64,000 nt of DNA from positions 248,001 to 312,000 of the forward strand of contig JAHBBC010000033.1 in NCBI GenBank assembly GCA_019915015.1, given 5' to 3'. Position 1 is the stretch's first letter, and each line of letters starts with the position of its first letter. The notes beneath the pieces are model-generated. The model saw only the letters and a program-made list of their open reading frames with translations. It was not told the DNA's origin and made no database searches. Of the stretch, positions 55,916 to 64,000 are shown piece by piece. The DNA is from Auriscalpium vulgare (taxonomy: Eukaryota > Basidiomycota > Agaricomycetes > Russulales > Auriscalpiaceae). The translations under genes and the position numbers were made by a program.

Positions 55916-57549
55916 TCACGGGCGTCGCTTCGTTTTCGAGACTTGGATCCATTCATTCTTCGTCTTGTTTCCCGCAGGCACTGCCGATCCGCGATGACCA
56001 TCATCAGCACGAGGTGGAGCCTGAACCGCTACTGGTGTCTGCACGCGTGCACTAGTATTCGCGGCAGCCCAACCTGCTACTGGGGCCCTGACGCGTGCAT
56101 TGGCATTTGCGGCGACGTGAGCGTATGTGGGCACAAGCCCTGTCGACCCCCCATCAGCGGGAGGCGGAGTCTGACCCGCTCCTGGTGCCTTGCTGGCATT
56201 CGCGGCAGCCGCAACGTATGTGGGCGCACGGAAAGCGGGAGGAACACCACTGAAAGTGACGCCTAAGATACGGAATGAGATACGGAGAACCATGGAGGGT
56301 CACGAGGGCCGATGGCGACGAGCTTACGGTTATACGTGCGCTTTTCCGATGCAGCGGACGCGGAGGCCCTTGTTGCTTTCTGCTGAAGGCGTTCCTCTGC
56401 TGCGTCTTGAATTCTGGGATGGAGAATCAATTCACACTTTGATGACGCTGAGACGAAAAGAACTTACTTCCTCAAGGCCGCAATATCTTCCAACAGAAAC
56501 CGTGCGTCACTGAGCACGCTGACAGTCGACAAGTCACGAGTGTAGTTAGCAACAGGCACGAATCGATCCCTTGTATCCTCAAACCCAAAGAAATCCTGCG
56601 CCATTTGAACGGCAACATCTCCCACACTGTCAAGCATACCGTCAAGTATGACCTCACGAGCAGATTTTCCGGGCTCAGGGGCAGTCGACGTCTCGTCACG
56701 TCGAGATTCGGCGTCGCTCAAGCCCAGTTCACTGCCTCCAGCCGCATCTCTCCCGAGAGCGTCGGTCGCGTCCAGGAAGCGATCGACGAGAAGGCGTTCC
56801 TTGCCCTCGATCTTGGGGCTCTCATCCTGTAGGCATGGTTTAGCATTGATGTGCTGCAGCAGGTCTGGTGCACGTACGACGATTGGGGGAGATTTTGGAC
56901 GGTCAGGAATAGCTGGGGGAGAAGAGAAAGACCGAGATTGCAATCTCAACCGCTGAGAGTGGCGGTCGTTCTGTTTGGAGATGTAGAGAACGGCCATATC
57001 AATGTTGGACAGTCTCGAGCATCCGCTATAACCTTGCGATATTGCGGGGAGTCTGAGAGAGACGGATTGGGTTGTATGGTGGTACAGCGTGCCCCAGTTT
57101 GAGGGCAGAGGGGGCGACGGATATATATTCCTGCGTCCGTTGGGGTGCTTTGAAGACCCAATCGCGACACAGAAACCCTCCTCGATGCAGCGCATGGGGT
57201 CGGGCGCTGGGGGGCTTTGACTGAGAAAATAGCATCTACACTTGTGGTAGCGGCGAAGAGGTGATGGTAAGCCCAAGGTCTGGAGCGTGCCATTCAGCTG
57301 CTGCAGTTTGAAGGTCAAAGACGAGCTCACCGTGTCAACGAAGCCTACGTAGGTTCGTTTCGGCATCGCCTTAGCCTCCTCGGTCGCTATAGCGTCCTCG
57401 TAAATGCTGACCGTCGCGACAGGGTCCAGTGTGAACGCGATGTAACACCCGAACTGAGGGATGAGTAGGTTCCCGTGATCCGTCTCTTTCGAGGGGTGGA
57501 TGTTGCCATAGTCAATACCGTCCACCAAGAGATTGGTGGGGCGCGGCAT
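55916..57549 (-). CDS. Unknown ~504-residue protein, copy 1
   Basis: Three exons: 57549-56468, 56413-56328 and 56262-55916. The introns have donors GTAAGTT and GTAAGC and acceptors TCCCAG and TCTTAG. All joins are in phase (1,515 nt). The start MPRPTNLLVDGIDYG is chosen because MSRPTNLLVDGIDYG opens copy 2. The N-terminal ~200 residues look globular (GNLLIPQFGCYIAFTLDPVATVSIYED in pieces, TYVGFVDTVSSSLTFKLQQL). The middle is Ser/Pro-rich. A helical segment follows (DSVGDVAVQMAQDFFGFED), then Ala/Gln-rich repeats (EERLQQKATRASASA, YVAAAANASKA) and a basic tail ending SKTKRRP. No known domain was recognised. The two copies keep the frame and splice sites, which supports a functional gene. Confidence 0.75.
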
Positions 57550-57617
57550 GGTGCAGGTGAGAAGTGAGGATTGTAGCGTTTGCCACTGCACTGGCCGCGT
57601 AATTGAAGCTCCGAAAG

Positions 57618-59052
57618 CTCCTCAGTGACTCAGCACAGCAACCGAGTCACGTCTTGCAGCACCGGCACCGGCACCAAACCAATCCTGGTCGTGACTCGGC
57701 TAGGTGTTCCATACTCTGCTTGTTGACCCTGCTTTGCCAGTCGCGCACTCGACAACCGCCCGAGCACATCCAGCACCACCTGCACCAGCTCAGTAAATCT
57801 AGTGCATTATCGCTTCCAGTGGCCACTCACAATGTCCAGCCACCTCGATGACTGTCACCCCGTTGCAAGGCAGTCGCTCGTGCACCGCAGACAGCGCCTG
57901 CCTCTTCCAGCTCACCCGACCCGGCTCTGCGCGTATATAGTAGGTCGCGCGCTCTAGCGATATGCATGCGTACGCACCGAAACTTCCTCTCGCGGCTCCG
58001 GCCGATGCGACCATCTGCTCGAGGCACCGCAGAGAATGAAAGGTGGCCCATGTCGGCGCGGAAGAACGTTTGCTACGCATATGTGCGGGGCGTGATTCCG
58101 CAAGCGAACTGTACACTCGGCTCGCGCATGTGATGTTGAGCGCCTCGGGATGGAAGGCCCTCCATGGGCTGTATGTGCGCAGGTAGTGCACGTACTCGCG
58201 CGCGAGGAATGAGCGGAAGCCTTGGGCACGCACTAGGCCCGCAGCTCTGGTATCACGCAAACAATCTGTGCCTTGTGTTAACCACTGACTTAGGGAAACT
58301 CTTGTGTGCTCACAATGCCATGGAGCCGGCTACCGCGACGAGATGGTTGCGCTCGGAGGAAGGTACCTGCGGTGAGACGAGAAGCTCTGGGATTGGGCGC
58401 CGTTGCGATGGGGACTGCAGGTGCGTGTCAGTCAACGCACATCTGGACGCGAGCGACATTTGGTGTGGCGTCCGCTTACAGAGGTGTTACTTTAAGTCTA
58501 GAACCGCTGGATCGCCGTGCTTCGAGGTGTCGACTATCCACGCAGCGCCCGCCCGCCCGCGACGGAGAAACGGCGCCCACAGCTCTGCGCCTTTCGTCGA
58601 GAGATTGGTGTCCGCGCCGTATACTGTGACGAATAGCATGTGCTTGCTCGGTATCGACCGATGAGGGCCGGGTGGCTTTGAATTTCAAAGCGATGGGCGG
58701 AGACGAAGGCGTAAAAATCCAAAAGAATAACGGGGTACGGACGTACCGTCCGGCAGCACGCAACGCGTCGTGCTCGCCCGAGGTCCGCGACCCATTCTGG
58801 CCCATCAGCACAAGCTGTCGACAGGCACCGACGTGGTGTGGGATACACTGTCTGTGGTCGCCGAGGGAGGCATGAGGAACATGGCGTGTGAGGAAGGAGT
58901 GATGGCCCAGGTGCCGGACAGATATCGGCCCGGCTAATTAAGGCTTCCTCGTCTTCGCAACCTCCCTCGAGGAGTCGCTGTTCTTTGTCCCTCATCATTT
59001 ATGCGCAGACAAAGATGCTCGGAGTCGTCAAGCTGCCAGGCGCAAGTAACTC
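57618..59052. other. Unique spacer between the duplicated units
   Basis: A 153-codon minus-strand frame (58260-57799, MRDTRAAGLVRAQGFRSFLA) is the longest candidate. It has no domain, copy or promoter support, and I do not call it a gene. Confidence 0.3.
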
Positions 59053-59313
59053 ACGCAGCCTCCCTGGAGCTCTGCTCGGTTCAACCAAGCCTCGACACGA
59101 TTATCAAGACCAGCGCTCGACGGTCAAGTGGCTAGCGCACAAGTGCTACTACGGATGCAATGCTTGCGTTGCCTAACCTTACACTAGTGCGGATTTCACA
59201 AATTACAATGTCCGTCACCCTATCGCGATTCGCCTGTCCTCACGCTCTCTCTCCTCGACTAAATAGCTCTCACAGCAGCAGACAACCGCAGAATGACCCC
59301 ACCGCAGTTCTCC

Positions 59314-59930
59314 TCATCCATCGGCAGTGTGCGAGCAGCACCTGCACCCTCGGCAGCGCCCGCAGCTCCCTAATAGCTCCTCTGCCTGCCAAGCATCCCC
59401 ATGCGCGCAGGAATCGACGTCCGACCCCGGCTCACGATAGCGCGCGATCTGCGCCTCGCCCGTGACGATGCGCCAGTCATGCGCACTGTCCCCTGCGAGG
59501 TACACCCATATGCGCTCCTCCAACCTGCGCGCGAGCAGGTCGACGTGGCCGAGCATGTGGCCTGGCACGTCGACGACGTACAGGCTCCCGTCCCCGTACA
59601 GCTCGGCGGGAACGAGTCGTGTCGAGGAACTGTGCGCAAGAGGGAAGTACCCCGCAGAAATCTTGCTCTGCGGGCTGTCCGGGTACGTGGGCTCGAGCAT
59701 GCCCCTGGGAGGAACGTCGCCCTCGTGAACGGGCACAGGGTCGCCAATGTGGTCAAAGTCTACGTGCGAACCCAACACTTGGTCCGCGGGTCGAGTGCGC
59801 CCGCAACGAGTGAGCGAGCGGCGGAGTGGAAGATGAGCGGCTCGAAGTCCTGGAGCATGGGCGTGAATGCCGGTGGGATTGAGGGGATGGTGGTGGCGGT
59901 CTGAAGTCGAAGACGAGCGTGGCTTCGATT
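59314..59930 (-). pseudogene. Decayed metallo-beta-lactamase, copy 2
   Basis: Carries GSHVDFDHIGD, ELYGDGSLYVVDVPGHMLGH and VYLAGDSAHDW in one frame, which gives a false impression of an intact ORF. Comparison with copy 1 shows a 1-bp insertion after HIGD (it reads PVPVHEGDVPP where the other has CALFTRATFLP), a deletion of the ACTRALLEHA segment, and another shift after LVFDFR. It is as broken as copy 1, by partly different events. The second metal-binding His is Asp here too. Confidence 0.65.
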
Positions 59931-59933
59931 GGC

Positions 59934-61560
59934 TCACGGGCGTCGCTTCGTTTTCGAGACTTGTATCCATTCATTCTTCGTCTTGTTTCCCGCAGGCACT
60001 GCCGATCCGCGATGACCATCAGCACGAGGCGGAGCTGGAACCGCTACTGGTTCCTGGACGTGTGCACTGGTATTCGCGGCAGCCCGAACCGCTACTGGTG
60101 TGCTGACGCGTGCACTGGCATTCGCGGCGGCGCGAGCATATGTTGGCATAAGCACTGCCGACCCAGTGGGAGGCGGAGCCTGACCCGCTCCTGATGCCTT
60201 GCTGGCATTCGCAGCAGCCGCGACGTATGTGGGCGCACGGAAAGCGGGAGGAACACCACTGAAAGTGACGCCTAAGAATACGCGATGAGATATGGAGAGC
60301 CATGGAGGTCGCAAGGAAACTGGCGACCAGCTTACGGTTATGCGTGTGCTTGCCCGATGTAGCGGAGGCGGAAGCGGTTGTGGCTTTCTGCTGAAGCCGT
60401 TCCTCTGCTTTGACTTGGATTCTGGGATGGATTCTCAATTCAAACTTTGATGACGCTAAGACGAAAAGAACTTACGTCTTCAAGGTCGCGATATCTTCGA
60501 GCAGAAGTTGTGCGTCACTGAGCTCGTCGACAGTCGACAACTCACGAGTGTAGTCAGCCACAGGCACGAATCGGTCCCTTGGATCCTCAAACCCAAAGAA
60601 ATCCTGCGCCATTTGCACAGCAACATCCCCCAGACTGTCGAGCACACTGTCAAGTATTGCATCACGAGCAGATTTCCCGGGGTCAGGGGCAGTCGATGTC
60701 TCGTCAAGTCGAGAGTCGGCGTCGCTCAAGCCCCGCTCACTGCCTCCAGCCGCATCTCTCCCGAGAGCATCGGTCGCGTGCAGGAAGCGATCGACGAGAA
60801 GGCGCTCCTTCCCATCGATCTTGTGGCTCTCGTCCTGAAGGCATGGCTTAGCATCGATCAGCTGCGGTAATTCTAGTGCACGTACGACGAGTGGGGAAGA
60901 TTTTGGACGGTCTGGAATAACTGGGGAAGAGGAGAAAGACACAGATTGCATTTTCAACCGCTGATCGTCGCGGTCGTTCTGTGTGGAGATGTCTAGAACG
61001 GCCATATCGATATCTGACAGTGTTGAGCATCCGCGATAACTTTGCGATATCGTCGGGAGCCGGAGAGAGATGGATTGGGTTGTATGGTGGTACAGCGTGC
61101 CCCAGTGTGAGGGCAGAGGCGGTGACGGGTATATATGCCTGCTTCCGTTGGGGTGCTTGGAAGAAGAACCAATCGCCACACAAAAACTTTCCTCGATGCA
61201 GCGCATGGGGTCGCGCGCTGGGGGGCTTTGACTGAGAATATAGCAATCACACTCGTGGTAGCGGCGAAGAGGTGATGGTAAGCCCGATATCTGGAGCATA
61301 ACATTCAGCTGCTGCAGCTCGAAGGTCGCAGAAGAGCTCACCATGCCGACGAAGCCGGCGTAGGTTCGTTTAGGCGATGCCTTAGCCTCCTCGGTCGCTA
61401 TAGGGTCCTCGTAGATGCTGACCGTCGCAACAGGGTCCAGTGTGAACGCGACGTAACGCCCGAACTGAGGGATGAGAAGGTTCCCGTATTCCGTCTCTTT
61501 CGAGGGGTGGATTTCGCCATAGTCAATACCGTCCACCAAGAGATTGGTGGGGCGCGACAT
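59934..61560 (-). CDS. Unknown ~502-residue protein, copy 2
   Basis: Three exons: 61560-60476, 60421-60336 and 60271-59934 (1,509 nt, in phase, 502 residues). Splice sites sit at the same places as in copy 1; exon 2 is 86 nt in both. Landmarks: MSRPTNLLVDGIDYGEIHP, TYAGFVGMVSSSATFELQQL, DSLGDVAVQMAQDFFGFEDP, EERLQQKATTASASATSG, YVAAAANASKASGAGQAPPP and the basic end SKTKRRP. Changes from copy 1 are mostly substitutions with a few codon-sized indels, as expected under selection on the protein. Confidence 0.75.
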
Positions 61561-61631
61561 GGAAGTGAGGATAGGAGCGTTTTGAAAATGTGCCACGGCT
61601 GAACTGGCTGCGCATTGAAACTCCGAAAGCA

Positions 61632-62960
61632 CAGTTTGGCTCCCACGCTTCTGGACACTGCAACCATGTCGACGTCTCTCCTCCCGGCCGTAGCATCGCT
61701 GTAGTTCTCCCTTCCGCTCGACAAGCCCGAATTAACTGCCTGTCAGACGCACGTGCCAAAAGCTGGTGTACGTATACATCGTCCCATATGCTTTTACAAA
61801 GGACTGGGCACCATCAGCGCTCTGGTACGTATTTGTTGCATTCTCGACACCGACCGCCATCTCGTCACACATCGTAGCCGAATCCATCTTCCTCGTACTC
61901 GTATCAAACACTGGATGTGAAACGCCAGCCTTCTTAAAACAAGGACGCCGTTTTGGATCATTTCCGACTTGGTCTCTCAGAACTACACTCGTGGTGGAGA
62001 GGACGTATAAGTGGGCTGAGGGTGTCAGTGAGGTGCGTAAGTACCCCTTGTTCATATCCCACGTCACACTGACTCAGCCCCTTATGTCCATATCACACGC
62101 GAACAAGGCGCAGGCCCGCGCCTCTCAGTCTAAGGTCCCCACCCGGGCGAGAGTTTTACTTCTCAGCGCCGGCGTGACAGCCAGCGCGCAGGCATTTGTC
62201 CGGCGCCCGAGCATGTGGGTACCAGTCACACCACTGAGTCGAGTCAGCAATGCAGAAGGCGCTCGGCGCGTACGACACGGGCGTATGTACGTTAGTCTTT
62301 GATTTATTGACCTGTCTCCCGGGTTGACACCTTGCTCTAGCAAGGACGAACATATTGGCACTCGTGCGCCAGCCATAGCATGGATAAGGCGCCGCCGTCT
62401 GCAACGCAAGCGAATGCGTGGACAGGTTGTGTACGCCCCGGCCCTCGATGGCTACTCGTCTTCCTCAAGTGAGCGGTGCAAGGCGGCGTTTGGCGGTACT
62501 CCAGCGACCTTGTGCCCAGCCACTGGGCGCGTGCGGGACAGCCTAAGAGCAGGGAACACAGTCCGCCACCGGTCGCATCCTCCACGTCTGTGCAGAAGGC
62601 ACACCCGCGCTGTCGTGCTTAGAGAGCATCATAGGGATGCGCAAGGCGGCAAGAGCGACCTGCCTATCGTGCACGACGTATACGCTTCGCATTGTATCTC
62701 TGGTTTACCTCCCGTTGACGCTTTGTTTAGCTATGTAGTACAGTCGCGTCGCCCGTGGGACTCCAATGGCATCGAGCACCATCTCCCGCAAGCGATCCTC
62801 CACGAATTCGCGCACGTTGTGCACCAAATTTGTACCTCCTTTCCGCCGTCAAGCTCCGGGTCTGATTCGTCGTGGAGTTCGGTGCAAGACGAGTCGTTCG
62901 CCGTGTATTCCGCCAAACTGCACCTGCTGACGCCGATTTTCATCTTTCACAGTTAGTTCA
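61632..62960 (+). repeat. Repeat block C (decayed gene family X2), copy 3 of 3
   Basis: Same orientation as block A. Contains VYIVPYAFTKDWAPSALWYV, SHIVAESIFLVL, the region after GCGCAGGCCCGCGCC (about 80 bp shorter than in A and B), GACACGGGCGTATGTACG, APAIAWIRRRRLQRKR, YSSSSSERCKAAF, GIEHHLPQAILHEFAHVVH and AVYSAKLHLL. Several of these are the cleanest versions of the family, with a 178-codon frame at 61766-62302, but the whole is still not continuous. No X1/DUF2235 part is attached here. Confidence 0.5.
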
Positions 62961-64000
62961 GCTCGCACACTCAGCCTCTCTCCGATCGTGAGCACCGATG
63001 AGTGTCCGACGCTATCCTCGACGACGTCCAACCCGGACTCGTCTTCTGGGCCCATTGTCTCATACTCCACTGCGCAGCGTGTTCAATCACAGATACTCAT
63101 ATGAGCTCTGGCAAACCACCAGTTTGTGTTGAAGCTGTCGGAGTTCCACGCAACTGCCGATTGCCTCCACATGGCAGCCATCTCGCATTTCCCGACCGAT
63201 TGTACAGTCAGATGGGACGGGCGGGTTGACGAATGCTGGCCATGACAACCCGATCTCGAACGGTGCGCAAAGTCTGACTTTTGTCTTCCTTCACTGACGT
63301 TGTCTATAGAACCATCCGCGCGCGACGCCTGCACCACTTTGCTGCTCTACTAGCGGACGTCATCACTATACATCCCTCCGCCACACCGCCGTAGCACGAT
63401 TCTTTGAACGTTCCTCAACTGGGTGGCGGCAGACGTCTCAAGATTGCGATGGGCGGCATCCGAGATCGAGGACGATCTCGCGCGCGGGAATGCCTCTGTT
63501 TTACCGGGGGTGGTGCACAGTCGGTGCGGTCTTGACGGCTGTAACGGCTAGTTCACACCAGAGGCGAGCGAGCGAGCGAGCGAGGGGACGACGTGTAGAC
63601 GAAGCCCATAAGCAGCCCAGACAAAAGGTACGTCAGGTCTCGCGCCGTCACAAAAGATACTGGATGCTGATCACAGTAACAGTATATGCAGCACACACGC
63701 AGTTTTTCCTTGGTTATATGCACACGAGGACCGCACGACGAAGAGAGCGTTCGATTTTAGGATTTCCTGACGATTTGTATCCAGCAGCGCGAAGACATGA
63801 TCATGAACCATGGACCATGGAGCTCGGCGGCGGTCAGCAAGGAAGGCACTTCTCGACAGAGACAATGCTGGGATGCTGACGGCGGCCATGTCTCCCGAGC
63901 GCAGTACCAAAGGCGCGCTACGCTAGGTACGTCGTAGTCGAGGATTGCATTGTCACTGGCACGCTTTCACATACTATATAGGCCCGCGAATGAGCGCACG
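62961..64000. other. Right end of window, no supported gene
   Basis: Only short frames. A small GCGA tandem repeat (about 63563-63582) is present. No domain was recognised. Confidence 0.35.

Larger units (their letters stand above)
55024..57617. repeat. Tandem segmental duplication, unit 1
   Basis: About 2.6 kb, matching 59053-61631 in the same orientation. Both begin near CGCAGCCTCCCTGG and CAGCGCTCGACGGTCAAGTG and end near ATTGAA.CTCCGAAAGC. The unit carries the metallo-beta-lactamase relic and the ~500-residue gene. Separated from unit 2 by 1.4 kb of unique DNA. Confidence 0.92.
59053..61631. repeat. Tandem segmental duplication, unit 2
   Basis: Matches 55024-57617 at an offset of about 4.03 kb with many substitutions and small indels. 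Its right edge meets repeat block C directly. Confidence 0.92.

Noticed and set aside
55730..56266. 178-codon plus-strand frame
   Set aside because: Antisense to exon 3 of the ~504-residue gene and to the hydrolase relic.
59314..59970. 218-codon frame that looks like an intact metallo-beta-lactamase
   Set aside because: Comparison with the sister copy shows compensating indels, so part of the frame encodes nonsense sequence; treated as a pseudogene.

Overview
The window looks like nuclear DNA of a filamentous basidiomycete, most likely an Agaricomycete. Its genes are broken up by many 50-60 nt introns (GT..AG, CTNAC-type branch points). The gene content also fits: ABCC transporter, GT8 glycosyltransferase, lineage-specific families, WD40 proteins with near-identical blades, and a chromodomain Ty3/gypsy element. 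No bacterial operon structure and no convincing tRNA or rRNA gene was seen.

Layout. 1-3.1 kb: the 5' part of a DUF2235 gene (minus strand) next to a decayed repeat block (A). 3.9-5.0 kb: a two-exon GT8 glycosyltransferase. 7.6-11.0 kb: a DUF2235-helical-WD40 gene. 11.5-15.0 kb: three tandem copies of a small unknown two-exon gene, with a fourth, frameshifted copy at 28.0-28.5 kb. 15.4-27.5 kb: a host gene split by a complete 10,777-bp LTR retrotransposon. The element has 403-bp LTRs that read as identical, a GTATC target duplication, one gag-pol ORF and an additional large ORF. 29.1-35.9 kb: an ABCC-type ABC transporter. 39.6-42.9 and 48.4-52.3 kb: two more DUF2235-WD40 genes, the second preceded by an inverted copy (B) of the repeat block. 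53.8-54.9 kb: a minisatellite and a possible LINE tail. 55.0-61.6 kb: a tandem segmental duplication, each unit holding an unknown ~500-residue gene and a decayed metallo-beta-lactamase. 61.6-63.0 kb: a third repeat-block copy (C).

Most notable. (1) The DUF2235-linker-WD40 family pairs a lipase-like alpha/beta-hydrolase domain with a WD40 propeller and shows no NTPase domain between them. In one member a 29-residue helical unit is expanded from one to seven copies at an exact 87-bp period. The arrangement recalls fungal effector-sensor (STAND/NWD-like) proteins, but a role in self/non-self recognition is inference. (2) The gypsy element carries an 828-889 residue ORF in the env position that ends inside the 3' LTR. 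(3) That element sits inside what was a 58-nt intron, with both flanking exons intact and in phase. (4) The region is rich in local duplications (four families), typical of a fast-evolving accessory region.
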